Source of the DNA: Franconibacter helveticus LMG 23732
Lineage (GTDB): Bacteria > Pseudomonadota > Gammaproteobacteria > Enterobacterales > Enterobacteriaceae
Assembly (NCBI RefSeq): GCF_000463115.2
Contig: NZ_AWFX01000054.1
Location: forward strand, 62,434-126,433
Length of the DNA stretch: 64,000 bases
Reading direction: 5' to 3'
Shown here: positions 9,409 through 21,748 of the stretch, piece by piece
Layout: each line of letters opens with the position of its first letter
How positions within the stretch are numbered: position 1 is the stretch's first letter
Position numbers and translations under genes: made by a program
Notes under the pieces: model-generated
Database searches by the model: none
The model's input: the letters and a program-made list of their open reading frames with translations, nothing else
Told to the model about the DNA's origin: nothing

Positions 9409-9432
9409 AAAAAGGCGCCTTCCGGCGCCTTT
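9409..9432. terminator. Bidirectional terminator between aroH and selO
   Basis: AAAAAGGCGCC-TTCC-GGCGCCTTTAT forms a strong stem with a T-run on the minus strand and a short one on the plus strand, between two convergent genes. E. coli carries ydiE here; no ydiE-like frame is present. Confidence 0.85.
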
Positions 9433-9435
9433 ATG

Positions 9436-10884
9436 TTAGCTTGAACAGCTCACTTCCAGCCTTTTGCCCCAGTCCGGCGGACGGTGGGTGAAATCGTCAT
9501 CGCGATCGGCAAACGGCGTTTGTAACGCTTCGCACAGGCGCGCCAGTTCGCTGGGATCATCTTTTTCCGCCCCTTCAATGGCCCGCTGCGCCAGCCAGTT
9601 GCGCAGCACCACCGCCGGGTTCGCCGCTTTCATCGCCTGCTGGCGCGCGTCGTCGGTGATCTCTTCCTGCTGCAACCGTTCACGGTAGCGGCTAAACCAG
9701 CTGTCGAAGGCTCCCCGGTCGATAAATTCATCGCGCAGCGGCGAGGCGGCGGAATGCTGTTCCGTCTGGCTCAGCATGCGGAAAGTACGGGTATAGTCGC
9801 TCCCCTCGCGCGCCATAAGCGAAAACAGCGTCGTCAGCAGATCGTTATCGGCCATCTGTTCGGTATGAAAGCCGAGCTTCGCGCGCATCTGTTTGCCGTA
9901 AGCGCGCATAAGCGACATCTGGTAGCGATCAAGCCCATTGTTGAGCACATCGACATCGATAAAAGGCGACAGCGTCTGCGCCAGCCGTTGCAGGTTCCAT
10001 AACCCCACCGCAGGCTGATTATCAAACGCATACCGCCCCTGATAATCGGAATGGTTGCAGATAAAGTGCGGCTGGTAATCGTCCAGGAAACCATAAGGGC
10101 CGTAGTCGATAGTCAGCCCGAGAATAGACATGTTGTCGGTATTCATTACGCCGTGGGCGAAACCTACGCTTTGCCAGTGCGCCATCAGCGAAGCGGTTCG
10201 ATCCACCACCTCGTTAAACCACAGGGCGTAACGCTCTTTCTCCTGCGCCAGGTGGGCAAAATGATGGTCGATAACGTAGTCGGCGAGCTGCTGCACTTTT
10301 TCCGGCTCGCGACGGTAGTAAAAGTGCTCGAAATGACCAAAACGCACATGGCTTTGCGCAATACGCATCAGCATGGCGCCGCGTTCGGTGGTTTCGCGCC
10401 GCACTGGCGTGTCGCTGGTGACTATCGAAAGCGCCCGGGTGGTGGGAATACCCAGATAGTGCATCGCTTCAGAGGCAAGGAACTCGCGCACCGTCGAGCG
10501 CACCACCGCACGTCCGTCGCCCATGCGGGAATAAGGCGTCAGCCCGGCGCCTTTCAGGTGCCAGTCGACTTTACGCCCGTCTGGCAGCTGTTGTTCGCCA
10601 AGCAGAATACCGCGCCCGTCGCCCAACTGCCCGGCCCAGACGCCAAACTGATGGCCGCTGTAAACCTGGGCCAACGGCGCCATGCCCGGCAACAGCGCTT
10701 CGCCGCCCCAGACGCCAGCCGCATGCTCTGGTGTAAATAACGTTTCATCAAGCCCCAGCTCTTGCGCCAGTGGCGCGTTATGCCACAGCAGGCGGCTGTT
10801 TTTCAGCGGCGTGGGGGAAAGCTCGGTAAAGAAACCCGGCAGCTCGTCGCGCCAGGTGGATACAAATTGGGGATTTTCGCTCAT
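9436..10884 (-). CDS. selO: Protein adenylyltransferase SelO (pseudokinase AMPylase)
   Basis: SelO (YdiU) has a kinase fold with ATP bound in reverse and transfers AMP to Ser, Thr or Tyr of target proteins, affecting redox homeostasis. The 482-residue protein shows the family's hallmark segments: [61 protein letters not shown], and the metal-binding [23 protein letters not shown]. It ends EVSCSS, the conserved C-terminal redox cysteine (cysteine here, not selenocysteine). Length agrees with E. coli (478). It is transcribed in the same direction as ydiV further upstream. The start at 10884 is preceded by GGAGGCCTC. Confidence 0.97.
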   Translation of the reverse strand: MSENPQFVSTWRDELPGFFTELSPTPLKNSRLLWHNAPLAQELGLDETLFTPEHAAGVWGGEALLPGMAPLAQVYSGHQFGVWAGQLGDGRGILLGEQQLPDGRKVDWHLKGAGLTPYSRMGDGRAVVRSTVREFLASEAMHYLGIPTTRALSIVTSDTPVRRETTERGAMLMRIAQSHVRFGHFEHFYYRREPEKVQQLADYVIDHHFAHLAQEKERYALWFNEVVDRTASLMAHWQSVGFAHGVMNTDNMSILGLTIDYGPYGFLDDYQPHFICNHSDYQGRYAFDNQPAVGLWNLQRLAQTLSPFIDVDVLNNGLDRYQMSLMRAYGKQMRAKLGFHTEQMADNDLLTTLFSLMAREGSDYTRTFRMLSQTEQHSAASPLRDEFIDRGAFDSWFSRYRERLQQEEITDDARQQAMKAANPAVVLRNWLAQRAIEGAEKDDPSELARLCEALQTPFADRDDDFTHRPPDWGKRLEVSCSS

Positions 10885-10945
10885 GAGGCCTCCTGCACTA
10901 AGTGTAGTGCCTCATGCGCCGTCTAAACACGGCGCTTATGCAGGG

Positions 10946-11656
10946 TTATTCAATGAGTTTCGCCAGCGAGGCGGCAAGAACGGGCGGCCAGAGGCTTCCC
11001 TGAACGGCGCCGACGCCCAGCGCTACCGCGTGACGGCGGGCTATTTCGTTGTCCACGCCCGGGAGGATAAGCGTTTCGCAACAGGGGGAGATCTGTTTAA
11101 TGATGGCGGAAATAAAAGGCTCGAACGTCGCAGGCGAGAGTTTACGGTTAATAAAGTTTTTATCGAGCTTCACCCGCTGATAAAGCCCTTCATAAACTGC
11201 CCGGCTGGTTGTGCCGCCTGAACCATAGTTAGCCAGCATTAATGGATGGATTTTGTGCAAAGGGTGAAGTACCGAATGCGACTTACCTTCATTCAGCCCT
11301 GGAAAATCCTCAGTAATGCTGAACTCCAGAAATGACAATTCACTGACTCTTTTTTGCAATGCAATGCTGGTCAAAAGCGCCCTGGCGGTAATTTCATTAA
11401 CGCTAACCCAGGCCAGAACATTATTATCGATAAAAAATGACCGATTATGCTCAACCAGACTAATAGCCTCATAAAAAAGGATGAGCTGTTGTTCCGCTGT
11501 AAGTTGAGAAAGAACTAATCCTGCCGGAATACGCACCGGGGCATTTTCGCTAATAAAGTCAGCGAGGAGTTCGACGCCCAACAGTGAGCCATCCCCCCGC
11601 CAGGTAGGGAGAAATAAATACTGCGAGCGGTATTGGACGTCGAGCGAAACAATCAT
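10946..11656 (-). CDS. ydiV: YdiV, degenerate EAL-domain anti-FlhDC factor
   Basis: In E. coli and Salmonella YdiV does not bind or cleave cyclic di-GMP; it binds FlhD and blocks the FlhD4C2 flagellar master regulator. This 236-residue protein covers the same length and aligns along its whole course: VRIP near 41, LNEGK near 126, an LDKNFI segment near 168, FEPFISAI and QISPCC near 190, and a final QGSLWP. The EAL signature reads VELL and most metal-binding acidic residues are missing, as in E. coli. It follows selO upstream, as in E. coli. Sequence conservation is only moderate, normal for this family. The function is transferred from homologues. Confidence 0.85.
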   Translation of the reverse strand: MIVSLDVQYRSQYLFLPTWRGDGSLLGVELLADFISENAPVRIPAGLVLSQLTAEQQLILFYEAISLVEHNRSFFIDNNVLAWVSVNEITARALLTSIALQKRVSELSFLEFSITEDFPGLNEGKSHSVLHPLHKIHPLMLANYGSGGTTSRAVYEGLYQRVKLDKNFINRKLSPATFEPFISAIIKQISPCCETLILPGVDNEIARRHAVALGVGAVQGSLWPPVLAASLAKLIE

Positions 11657-12005
11657 TATTCACGCTCCGTCTGGTCCGGTAATAAACAACGAGATTTTTT
11701 GCATATCACAACGGTGCAACCAGACTGATTTTATTGCAATAATTACCACGCTCTATCCTTAGAGATTCAGAATTATCCTTAGCTGCTTTTAGCTTACTAT
11801 AGTTAATCGTCAATAGACAAATTGGCTGAAAAAATTACCTGTCGCTATAAATGATTTGTAAGGTATCAATTACAAAAAATCTTAATTTATTTACGCTAAA
11901 CAATGACCATAACTATTTTTTAACCTGAACGTTAAGCTGTGAAGGATTGTTTAACTTCTCTAACGGGGCAACTACGCCTGCCCCGCTATTTCATATATTC
12001 GGCAA
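11657..12005. other. AT-rich intergenic region between ydiV and the GH4 gene
   Basis: About 350 bases of AT-rich DNA with no supported open frame. It should hold the ydiV promoter. A hairpin GGGGCA-actacgcc-TGCCCC at 11965-11984 lies just past the GH4 stop codon and may act as its terminator, but the T-run is poor. Confidence 0.4.
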
Positions 12006-13316
12006 TCAGCGAAATGCGGGCAGGTAATCGCGATTGAGTGTTAAAAGCTCTTCAAGTATATCCCCGGCAAGCCCGGCGTCGCCCACCAGCGGATTAACAA
12101 TCAATGCCAGCAACGCTGCCTGCTTATCGCCGTTTACCGCCGCGTCGATGGTCAGGCGCTCGTACGTTTTTACCTGGGTGGTCAGTGCGTGCATGGCGGG
12201 CGGCAACGCGCCAAACGCCAGCGGTTTCGCCCCTGCGGCATCGACCACGCAGTTGGTTTCCACCACAGCGTCATCCGGCAGTCCCTGAATAGCCCCCTTA
12301 TTAGCGGTATTCACCACCAGCTGCGCGCCTGTATCGTTATGAATCGCTTCTATTAATTCCAGCGCGACCTGCGAGTAAAACGCGCCGCCGCGAAGGCTAA
12401 GCTCCGCGGGCTTATGGGCAAGATGCGGATCGCGGTACTGCCCGAAAAGCGACGCTTCTACTTTCATCACCTGCTCTGCGCGGGTGCCTTCCTTTTGCGC
12501 CGCCGCCTGCTCCTCTTCCAGCATATGACGGGGAAGATAAAAATAACGGTGATAAGGACACGGAATGGCGCCCAGCGCCCGCAACAGTCCGGCAGGCCAT
12601 GGCGCCTCCTTAATATTGTTCATGGTCATCGCCGCGCCGCTGCAAAGTTTTTCGATAACCTCCTGGGTGCGGTTCTCACCCCGCACGTTCACTTCGTGTA
12701 CCCAGACCATATGGTTCAGGCCGGCAAACCGCAAACGCAGCGCCTCGAAGGGCTCTTCCAGCATGTGGGCGAGCATATGGTGCATGGCGATCGGCACATT
12801 GCATAACCCGATGATTCTGGCGTTGGTATGGCGCTGCACCGCTTCGGTGACGATAGCTGCCGGGTTGGTGAAGTTAATTATCCAGGCTTCGGGCGCCAGC
12901 CTTTCCACCTTACGGGCGATATCAAGCATAACGGGAATGGTGCGCAGCGCCTTGGCGAAGCCGCCGATGCCAGTGGTTTCCTGGCCGATAAGATGATATT
13001 TCAGCCCCAGCCGTTCATCGGCGGCGCGGGCCGCTAACTGGCCAACCCTCAGTTGCGTCAATACGAAACTGGCATCGCGGATAGCCTCGTCGGGCTGGAA
13101 ATGCACCGTCACTTTCACCGCCTCCATGCCGTTTTTCGCCAGCATCCTGCGGGTGAGCGCCGCGATGGTCTCGACTTTATCCCGTCCTGCCTCCACATCC
13201 ACCAGCGCCAGTTCCCGTAGCGCCACTGACGCCCGGCGCGCAATTAGCCCCTCTACCAGTTCCGGGGTATAGCTACTGCCGCCGCCAATAACCGCAATTT
13301 TGATTGTTTTGCTCAT
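12006..13316 (-). CDS. 6-phospho-beta-glucosidase, glycoside hydrolase family 4
   Basis: GH4 enzymes cleave phosphorylated disaccharides by an NAD+- and Mn2+-dependent oxidation-elimination route. The 436-residue protein starts MSKTIKIAVIGGGSSYTPE (Rossmann NAD site), has NFTNP at 148-152, the metal-ligand cysteine in LCNVP (Cys172) and GLNHMVW with the second ligand His202. The CN(V/I)P form is typical of 6-phospho-beta-glucosidases (LicH, CelF) rather than alpha-glucosidases. Start 13316 is chosen because AGGAGCAGC precedes it and the extension upstream is not protein-like. No PTS permease or regulator is adjacent, so substrate delivery must come from elsewhere. In E. coli ydiV is followed directly by nlpC, so this gene is an insertion. 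Confidence 0.88.
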   Translation of the reverse strand: MSKTIKIAVIGGGSSYTPELVEGLIARRASVALRELALVDVEAGRDKVETIAALTRRMLAKNGMEAVKVTVHFQPDEAIRDASFVLTQLRVGQLAARAADERLGLKYHLIGQETTGIGGFAKALRTIPVMLDIARKVERLAPEAWIINFTNPAAIVTEAVQRHTNARIIGLCNVPIAMHHMLAHMLEEPFEALRLRFAGLNHMVWVHEVNVRGENRTQEVIEKLCSGAAMTMNNIKEAPWPAGLLRALGAIPCPYHRYFYLPRHMLEEEQAAAQKEGTRAEQVMKVEASLFGQYRDPHLAHKPAELSLRGGAFYSQVALELIEAIHNDTGAQLVVNTANKGAIQGLPDDAVVETNCVVDAAGAKPLAFGALPPAMHALTTQVKTYERLTIDAAVNGDKQAALLALIVNPLVGDAGLAGDILEELLTLNRDYLPAFR

Positions 13317-13489
13317 TGCTGCTCCTGCGCCTGAAAAGGTCTGAATTGCTCGCGATCTGCGTAAGCGAAGGTTAAGCGTAGCGTCAGGTTGCCGGGCAAG
13401 GAGAGAGCGAGTCGCCATTGTTACAATATGGCGCAAGCAAAAGCGGAAAGTGTGAAGAGGAACGCCGCCGCGCAAGGCGGCGGGGAAAG

Positions 13490-13954
13490 TCAGATACGGC
13501 GCGCCTGCCAGAATTTTTTGCGCCAGTAGACGTTATCAAGCGAGGAGCGGATCACGCCACGGCTGGTTGAGGCGTGAATAAACTGGTTATCGGTATCATA
13601 AATGCCGACATGGAGGCCGTTCTGGCCGCTGCCGGTTTTGAAAAACACCAGATCGCCTGGCAGCAGATCGTCTTTATCGATTTCCGTACCGATTTCAGCC
13701 TGCTCGCGCGTTTCGCGCGGCAGCTGCAACCCGAACTTGTCGCGTAACGTCAGCATAACGAAGCCCGAACAATCCACTCCGCCGCGGCTCATTCCGCCAT
13801 AGCGATAAGGCGTGCCGCGCCAGTGGCTAAGCTGGTCATTCAGGCCAGCGATAACGGTGATGGAATCAGACAGCCGCGCATTGGGCGGCGGCGCGCGATG
13901 ATGGCTGCATCCTGCCAGCAGCAGGGTTGCAGCAAGGAGTAACCAGAGCCGCAT
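13490..13954 (-). CDS. nlpC: NlpC/P60 family lipoprotein
   Basis: A 154-residue predicted murein endopeptidase. It has a lipoprotein signal peptide with lipobox LLAGC (Cys15), then an NlpC/P60 cysteine-peptidase domain: the catalytic Cys lies in GGVDCSGFV (about 59-67), the first His in GLHVGIY and the next polar His in FIHASTSRG. The residue after the lipidated Cys is Ser, so outer-membrane sorting is expected. Homologues cleave D-Glu-gamma-mDAP type bonds; activity of NlpC itself is poorly characterised. It lies downstream of btuD in the same orientation, as in E. coli. Confidence 0.95.
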   Translation of the reverse strand: MRLWLLLAATLLLAGCSHHRAPPPNARLSDSITVIAGLNDQLSHWRGTPYRYGGMSRGGVDCSGFVMLTLRDKFGLQLPRETREQAEIGTEIDKDDLLPGDLVFFKTGSGQNGLHVGIYDTDNQFIHASTSRGVIRSSLDNVYWRKKFWQARRI

Positions 13955-14034
13955 TTTCAGGCAAATCCTCTACCCGTTTTTTGTTTTGGCTAATGTAGCC
14001 TGCCCCGGTTCGGCGAGGCAAGCGCCGTGCTTTG

Positions 14035-14781
14035 CTAAAGGGGACAAATGAGCATGCTGTGACCTTCCACCTGAAGGCGGCGAAACGGCAGGCCATAAGC
14101 GGTAGCGAGATGCGCAGGCGTAAGCACCTCATCGCGCTTGCCTTCGGCTATTAATTTGCCTTCGCGCAGCAGCCAGACGCGGTGCGCATGGCGCAGCGTG
14201 TGGTTTAGATCGTGGCTGCTCATAACGATGGCGATACCCGCCTCGCAGAGTTGATAGAGCAGCTTATCGAGCGCCGCCTGTTGCGCAACGTCCAGACTGT
14301 TCATCGGCTCATCCAGCAACAGGAGTTGCCCCGCTGGACTGGAATGCGGATCAATTTGCAGCGCGACAGCTGCAAGCCTTACCCGCTGCCACTCTCCCCC
14401 GGAAAGCTGGTTCACCGGCCGGGCGAGCTTATCATCAAGCCAGAGCGCCCCGGCTATCTCTGTTATCCGGCTTGCATTCGGGCTGGCATGCTGGTGCAGA
14501 GAAAGATAATGCCAGACCGGCATCGTAAAAGGCGGCATCTGCTGTTGCGTAAGAAAAGCGCGATGGCGGGCAAGCTGTTCGCTGCGCCATTCATCCAGCG
14601 GCGCGCCCGCAAACATAATGCTGCCCGCGCCAGTGGTAAGCCCCGCCATGCGCGCGAGCAGCGTGCTTTTCCCTGCGCCGTTCGGCCCGACAAGATGCAA
14701 CAGCTCTCCCGGTTTCACGGTAGCGGTAAGCGGGCCAAGACGGCCCGGCACCGCCACATCGCGCAATTCCATCAGCGCCAT
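14035..14781 (-). CDS. btuD: Vitamin B12 import ABC transporter ATP-binding protein
   Basis: BtuD is the ATPase that powers BtuC2D2-BtuF uptake of cobalamin across the inner membrane. The 248-residue protein contains Walker [10 protein letters not shown] (about 33-41), the Q-loop, the signature LSGGEWQR (about 126-133) and Walker B LLLLDEP, followed by the switch His in SSHDLNHT. The start codon lies 1 base after the btuE stop codon, so translation is probably coupled. The gene order btuC-btuE-btuD matches E. coli. Confidence 0.97.
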   Translation of the reverse strand: MALMELRDVAVPGRLGPLTATVKPGELLHLVGPNGAGKSTLLARMAGLTTGAGSIMFAGAPLDEWRSEQLARHRAFLTQQQMPPFTMPVWHYLSLHQHASPNASRITEIAGALWLDDKLARPVNQLSGGEWQRVRLAAVALQIDPHSSPAGQLLLLDEPMNSLDVAQQAALDKLLYQLCEAGIAIVMSSHDLNHTLRHAHRVWLLREGKLIAEGKRDEVLTPAHLATAYGLPFRRLQVEGHSMLICPL

Positions 14782-14782
14782 T

Positions 14783-15334
14783 TTATTTCGCCAGCGCCAC
14801 CTTGATAGCTTCCATCACGATGGGATCTTCCGGGGTCATATCCGGCGAGAAGCGTTGAACTACTTGTCCGTCGCGGCCAATCAGGAATTTTTCAAAGTTC
14901 CACAGGATGTCGTCCGGATAGAGCGGCGCGCGCCCTTTGCTTGCCAGACGCTCATAAAATCCGCTTGATTCCGGCGCAACTGCGGTTGGGCAGGCGGCAA
15001 TCAGCTTTTGGTAAAGCGGATGACGGTTCTCCCCGTTGACGTCAATTTTGCTGAACAGCGGGAACGTTACGCCGTAAGTAGTGCTACAAAAGGTTTTGAT
15101 CTCTTCTTCGCTGCCCGGCTCCTGGCCGAGAAACTGGTTGCAGGGAAAAGCCAGCACGCTGAAGCCCGCCTCTTCCCAGGCTTTGTGAATGTTCTCCAGC
15201 TGCTCGTATTGCGGGGTCAAACCGCATTTCGAGGCCACGTTAACAATCAGCAGCACCTTGCCTTTCCAGCGTTCAAGCGACGTAGTTTCACCGTCAATGG
15301 TCGTCACTTCGGTGTTCAGCACATCTTGTTGCAT
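14783..15334 (-). CDS. btuE: Thioredoxin/glutathione peroxidase BtuE
   Basis: A 183-residue glutathione peroxidase-family enzyme that reduces hydrogen peroxide and lipid hydroperoxides, using mainly thioredoxin. It carries the peroxidatic cysteine in [12 protein letters not shown] (about 32-43, Cys in place of selenocysteine), the catalytic Gln-containing segment [13 protein letters not shown], and WNFEKFLI with the conserved Trp. Although it sits between btuC and btuD it is not required for B12 transport. Length and order agree with E. coli. Confidence 0.97.
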   Translation of the reverse strand: MQQDVLNTEVTTIDGETTSLERWKGKVLLIVNVASKCGLTPQYEQLENIHKAWEEAGFSVLAFPCNQFLGQEPGSEEEIKTFCSTTYGVTFPLFSKIDVNGENRHPLYQKLIAACPTAVAPESSGFYERLASKGRAPLYPDDILWNFEKFLIGRDGQVVQRFSPDMTPEDPIVMEAIKVALAK

Positions 15335-15364
15335 AGCATCCCCTTAATGGATTGAATGAAGGCT

Positions 15365-16345
15365 TTATCGTCCAGCCTTTAATAATAGCCAGATAAATAC
15401 TGGCGCGCCCAGCGTTGCGGTGACAACGCCTATCGGTAGCTCCGCCGAAGCCAGCGCCAGCCGGGCAATGATGTCCGCCGCCAGCAACACCGCCGCGCCC
15501 GCCAGCGCGCAGGCGGGCAGCAGGACGCGGTGGTCCGTGAGTTTGCATAGCCGCAGAATATGAGGAATAACCAGACCGATAAAACCAATCGCGCCAGAAA
15601 GCGCTACGCTGACGCCAACCAGCCAGCCCGTCGCTATCACCAGCACATTACGCCAGAGCCAGACGGGCAGACCGAGCTGGCGGGCGGACGTTTCTCCCAG
15701 CGCCAGCATATTGAGCGGCAGCGCCTGACGGCAAACCCAGACCATTGCCGGCAAAAGCGCCGCAATGAGCCAGCCGTGCCGCCAGTCTACGCCGCCGAAA
15801 CCGCCCATCATCCAGTACATCAGTTGGCGCAGGTCAAGACTGGTGGAGAAGTAAACGGCCCAGGTCATGAGCGCGCTGCAAATAATGCCGAGCGCCACGC
15901 CTGCCAGCAGCAGGCGGCTGTTGGAAAGCTGACGCCTGGCGAAACGCAGCAGGATAAGCGTGATCGCTAACGCCCCGCCGATGGCGCACAGCCCCAACAG
16001 CCAGCCAGGCAATGCGCCGTGGCCCAGCAGCACGGCGGCGATAAGCCCTACGCCCGCGCCGTTAGAGACGCCAAGCAGACCGGGTTCCGCCAGCGGGTTT
16101 TCAAACAACGCTTGCATAATGGCGCCAGAAAGCGCCAGTGCCGCGCCAACGACCAGCACCGCCAGCGTACGCGGCAGACGTATTTGCCATATGAATAGCT
16201 TACCGCTTTCGCTAAACCAGGCTGACGGCGCCAGCCACTGGTCGCCTGCGCAGAGGCTTAGCAACATCGTCAGCAGCATGAAGACCAGAAGGCCCCACAG
16301 CCAGCGGCGTTCATGCACACGTTGTTGTTCGATAAAAGAGAGCAT
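15365..16345 (-). CDS. btuC: Vitamin B12 import system permease
   Basis: BtuC forms the transmembrane channel of the cobalamin ABC importer. The 326-residue FecCD-family protein has about ten hydrophobic segments and the conserved patterns [36 protein letters not shown], and [15 protein letters not shown] (the coupling-helix region that meets BtuD). It is the first gene of btuC-btuE-btuD, separated by 103 bases from ihfA, with an ihfA terminator in that gap. Confidence 0.97.
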   Translation of the reverse strand: MLSFIEQQRVHERRWLWGLLVFMLLTMLLSLCAGDQWLAPSAWFSESGKLFIWQIRLPRTLAVLVVGAALALSGAIMQALFENPLAEPGLLGVSNGAGVGLIAAVLLGHGALPGWLLGLCAIGGALAITLILLRFARRQLSNSRLLLAGVALGIICSALMTWAVYFSTSLDLRQLMYWMMGGFGGVDWRHGWLIAALLPAMVWVCRQALPLNMLALGETSARQLGLPVWLWRNVLVIATGWLVGVSVALSGAIGFIGLVIPHILRLCKLTDHRVLLPACALAGAAVLLAADIIARLALASAELPIGVVTATLGAPVFIWLLLKAGR

Positions 16346-16410
16346 GGGTGAATCTGACGTTATGGTTATAGTCCTTTGATTCTAAGGGCCGGTTTCGGCG
16401 CGCAAAAGAA

Positions 16411-16436
16411 AAAAGGCCGCACAATGCGGCCTTTTT
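16411..16436 (-). terminator. Terminator after ihfA
   Basis: AAAAGGCCGCACAATGCGGCCTTTTT is a perfect stem with A/T runs on both sides. It lies 12 bases past the ihfA stop and closes the thrS-ihfA gene string. Confidence 0.88.
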
Positions 16437-16448
16437 GATTAGGTCAGA

Positions 16449-16748
16449 TTACTCTGTCTTCGGCGAAGCGTTTTCAACCCGACTTTTCAACTTCTGTCCC
16501 GGCCTGAAGGTCACCACACGGCGCGCCGTAATGGGGATGTCTTCACCGGTTTTCGGGTTGCGTCCGGGACGTTGGTTCTTATCGCGCAGGTCAAAATTAC
16601 CAAAACCGGAGAGTTTCACCTGTTCGCCATTTTCCAGAGCGCGACGGATCTCTTCGAAAAACAGCTCCACCAGTTCTTTGGCGTCCCGCTTGCTAAGCCC
16701 AAGCTTATCAAACAGATATTCTGACATTTCCGCTTTAGTAAGCGCCAT
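16449..16748 (-). CDS. ihfA: Integration host factor subunit alpha
   Basis: IHF-alpha pairs with IHF-beta to bind and sharply bend DNA at specific sites, serving recombination, replication and sigma-54 promoters such as the one upstream of astC here. The 99-residue protein begins [20 protein letters not shown] and has the DNA-inserting beta-arm region [19 protein letters not shown] with the key proline. The start lies 4 bases after the pheT stop. The gene order pheST-ihfA is conserved in Enterobacteriaceae. Confidence 0.98.
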   Translation of the reverse strand: MALTKAEMSEYLFDKLGLSKRDAKELVELFFEEIRRALENGEQVKLSGFGNFDLRDKNQRPGRNPKTGEDIPITARRVVTFRPGQKLKSRVENASPKTE

Positions 16749-16752
16749 AGGT

Positions 16753-19140
16753 TCAATCCCTCAATGATGCCTGGAATCGCTCTTTTAGTGCCTCTACACA
16801 TCTCGCAACAGTAGCGGCAATCTCCTCTTCTTCGAGTGTACGGCTGGTATCCTGAAGGATCAGGCTGATGGCAAGGCTCTTGTAACCCTCCGCAACACCC
16901 TTACCACGGTACACGTCAAATAAGTTTACGCCAACTATCTGATTTGCGCCAACTTTCTTACATTCGGCCAAAATATCTGCTGCCGGTACGTTTTCAGCCA
17001 CTACCACAGCGATGTCGCGGCGGTTCGCCGGGAAGCGAGAAACCTCGGTGGCCTGCGGTACAATGCGGTCCGCTACTTTGTTCCAGAGCAGCTCAAACAC
17101 CAGCGTGCGGCCGTTGAGGTCGAGTTTGCGCTCAAGCTCCGGATGCACAACGCCAATGAAACCAATGCGTTCGCCCTTTAAATAAATGGCAGCACTTTGG
17201 CCAGGATGCAAGGCCGGATTCGCTTCCGCCTTAAATTCAATTTCAGATAATTTACCCGTAAGTTCCAGAACGGATTCCAGATCGCCCTTCAGATCATAGA
17301 AATCGACGCCGTTTTTCGCCTGGTCCCAGTGCTCTTCATACCGGTTGCCGCAAAGCACGCCCGACAGCATAAGATCCTGACGGATCCCGAGGTCCGCCTG
17401 CGTATCAGGCACAAAGCGCAGGCCGCTTTCGAAAATACGCACGCGGTTCTGCTGGCGGTTCTGGTTATAAACTACGGTGCTGAGTAAGCCAGTCCACAGC
17501 GACAGACGCATTGCAGACATATCGCTGGCGATCGGGTTTGGCAGGATCAGCGCTTCCTCGCCCGGATGCAGCAGTTGCTGCACTTTCGGATCGACAAAGC
17601 TATAAGTGATCACTTCCTGATAACCTTTATCCACCAGCAATGTTTTTACGCGCTTAAGCGAAAGATCCGCTTCGCGGTGGCTGCCCATTTCCAGGCCCGC
17701 CTGCACCGGCTCGTTAGGGATATTGTCATAACCATAGACGCGGGCGACCTCTTCTACCAGGTCTTCTTCAATTTCCATATCGAAACGCCAGCCTGGCGCC
17801 ACAGCCTGCCATTCGTCCTGACCTTCAGTGACTTCGCAACCCAGACGCTTAAGAATGTCCGTTACCTGCTCGCTGGCAATAACATGGCCGATCAAACGGT
17901 CAAGCTTACTGCGACGCAGCGTAATGGTGGCGCGCTTGGGCAGATGCGCTTCACTGGTGACATCAATGACCGGGCCTGCTTCACCGCCGCAAATGTCGAT
18001 AAGCAGGCGGGTAGCGCGCTCCATCGCTTTATATTGCAGCGCCGGATCCACGCCGCGCTCGTAACGGTGAGAAGCATCGGTATGCAGGCCGTGACGACGG
18101 GCGCGACCGGTGATGGAAAGCGGGCTGAAAAAAGCGCACTCAAGCAGCACGTCGCGGGTTTCGGTGTTGACGCCGGAATGTTCGCCGCCAAAGATACCGC
18201 CCATCGCCAGCGCTTTATTGTGATCGGCGATAACCAGCGTGTCAGCGCTCAGCTTCGCTTCATTGCCGTCCAGCAGTACCAGCGTTTCGCCCTCTTGCGC
18301 CATACGCACCACGATGCCGCCTTCAATACGGCTCAGGTCGAAGGCGTGCATCGGCTGACCCAGCTCAAGCAACACATAGTTGGTGACATCGACAACCGCA
18401 TCGATAGAACGGATGCCGCAGCGGCGTAGTTTTTCGCGCATCCACAGCGGCGTCGGCGCAGAAACATCAATGCCTTTCACCACGCGGCCTAAATAACGCG
18501 GGCACGCCTCAGGCGCATCAACGCGAATGGGCAGCGTGTCGTTTACCGTTGCGGCAACAGGCGCAATTTCCGGCTCGTTCAGCGGCAACTGGTTCAGCAC
18601 CGCTACATCGCGCGCCACACCGATAATGCCAAGGCAGTCGGCGCGGTTTGGCGTTACGCTAATCTCAATGGTGTTGTCGTCAAGCTTCAGGTAGTCGCGG
18701 ATGTCTGTGCCGATGGGGGCATCGGCTGGCAGTTCGATAATCCCGCTGTGATCCTCAGAAATGCCTAACTCTGAATAAGAACAGAGCATGCCTTCTGACG
18801 GTTCACCGCGAAGCTTAGCCGCCTTGATTTTAAAATCGCCCGGCAGCACAGCGCCGATGGTCGCCACAGCGACTTTCAGACCCTGACGGCAGTTTGGCGC
18901 GCCGCAGACGATATCGAGCAGGCGTTCGCCGCCGACGTTAACTTTCGTTACGCGCAGTTTATCTGCGTTTGGATGCTGGCCGCATTCCACCACTTCACCC
19001 ACTACCACGCCGTGGAAAGCGCCGGCAACAGCTTCAACGCCGTCCACTTCCAGGCCTGCCATGGTGATCTGATTCGCCAGCGCATCGCTGTCCAGGGATG
19101 GATTAACCCATTCGCGTAACCACAGTTCACTGAATTTCAT
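16753..19140 (-). CDS. pheT: Phenylalanine-tRNA ligase beta subunit
   Basis: The 795-residue beta subunit of the (alpha-beta)2 phenylalanyl-tRNA synthetase. It has an N-terminal EMAP/OB-like tRNA-binding domain ([19 protein letters not shown], about 45-63), the B3/B4 editing domain that clears Tyr-tRNA(Phe), the B5 domain, a catalytic-like core with [11 protein letters not shown], and the C-terminal FDX-ACB anticodon-binding domain ([14 protein letters not shown] onward). It starts 15 bases after pheS and is followed at 4 bases by ihfA. Length equals that of E. coli. Confidence 0.98.
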   Translation of the reverse strand: MKFSELWLREWVNPSLDSDALANQITMAGLEVDGVEAVAGAFHGVVVGEVVECGQHPNADKLRVTKVNVGGERLLDIVCGAPNCRQGLKVAVATIGAVLPGDFKIKAAKLRGEPSEGMLCSYSELGISEDHSGIIELPADAPIGTDIRDYLKLDDNTIEISVTPNRADCLGIIGVARDVAVLNQLPLNEPEIAPVAATVNDTLPIRVDAPEACPRYLGRVVKGIDVSAPTPLWMREKLRRCGIRSIDAVVDVTNYVLLELGQPMHAFDLSRIEGGIVVRMAQEGETLVLLDGNEAKLSADTLVIADHNKALAMGGIFGGEHSGVNTETRDVLLECAFFSPLSITGRARRHGLHTDASHRYERGVDPALQYKAMERATRLLIDICGGEAGPVIDVTSEAHLPKRATITLRRSKLDRLIGHVIASEQVTDILKRLGCEVTEGQDEWQAVAPGWRFDMEIEEDLVEEVARVYGYDNIPNEPVQAGLEMGSHREADLSLKRVKTLLVDKGYQEVITYSFVDPKVQQLLHPGEEALILPNPIASDMSAMRLSLWTGLLSTVVYNQNRQQNRVRIFESGLRFVPDTQADLGIRQDLMLSGVLCGNRYEEHWDQAKNGVDFYDLKGDLESVLELTGKLSEIEFKAEANPALHPGQSAAIYLKGERIGFIGVVHPELERKLDLNGRTLVFELLWNKVADRIVPQATEVSRFPANRRDIAVVVAENVPAADILAECKKVGANQIVGVNLFDVYRGKGVAEGYKSLAISLILQDTSRTLEEEEIAATVARCVEALKERFQASLRD

Positions 19141-19155
19141 TGTTCTTACCTGCCC

Positions 19156-20169
<1,014 letters not shown>

Positions 20170-20203
20170 TTAATCAGTGGCGTTCTTCAAACCATCAGGC
20201 AAT

Positions 20204-20230
20204 AAAAAAGCCTCCACGAGGGAGGCTTTT
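20204..20230 (-). terminator. pheST attenuator terminator
   Basis: On the minus strand AAAAGCCTCCCTCGTGGAGGCTTTTTTATT makes a GC stem with a T-run, 45 bases past the pheM stop and about 65 before pheS. In E. coli ribosome stalling on the Phe codons of pheM prevents this hairpin. The GGAGGCTAGCG stretch near the end of pheM can pair with the CCTCC half as the antiterminator. Confidence 0.9.
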
Positions 20231-20274
20231 GGCGCTGTTTTCCGTTTCTTCTTTCACGCGCTAGCCTCCTGACA

Positions 20275-20319
20275 TCAGGTGCTAAAGTAAAAAAAGAAGC
20301 GGAAAAGAGCAGCATTCAT
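20275..20319 (-). CDS. pheM: pheST leader peptide PheM
   Basis: A 14-codon leader reading MNAALFRFFFYFST. Five of the 14 residues are Phe, three of them consecutive, which is the sensing region for charged tRNA-Phe in attenuation of pheS and pheT. It differs from the E. coli leader by one conservative residue (Leu for Ile at position 5), lies between rplT and pheS as expected, and is followed by the attenuator hairpin. Confidence 0.95.
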   Translation of the reverse strand: MNAALFRFFFYFST

Positions 20320-20404
20320 GCTTGCAGTTACCTTATGTTCTGAGCGTTTTCGTCTATTGAAAGGGCTCAGGGAACAATTGTCAACGTATTGAAGCGGTTA
20401 AATT

Positions 20405-20430
20405 AAAAGAGGGAGACAAGCTCCCTCTTT
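20405..20430 (-). terminator. Terminator after rplT
   Basis: AAAAGAGGGAGACAAGCTCCCTCTTT forms a clean stem loop; on the minus strand it ends in CTCTTTTAATT. It lies 9 bases beyond the rplT stop and separates the infC-rpmI-rplT unit from pheM-pheST. Confidence 0.82.
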
Positions 20431-20439
20431 CAAACTGGC

Positions 20440-20811
<372 letters not shown>

Positions 20812-20908
20812 CTATATTCTGATGTTGCCTTTACTCCACGTCTTGCTGCGTTAGTTGCAAAACATCGACGTTAAGCTTCAGGCGATAAAAAAGTTAAAGG
20901 TTAACGGC

Positions 20909-21748
<840 letters not shown>

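Noticed and set aside
14783-15334. btuE as a selenoprotein, given selD in the same window
   Set aside because: The peroxidatic position is a normal cysteine codon and there is no in-frame TGA.
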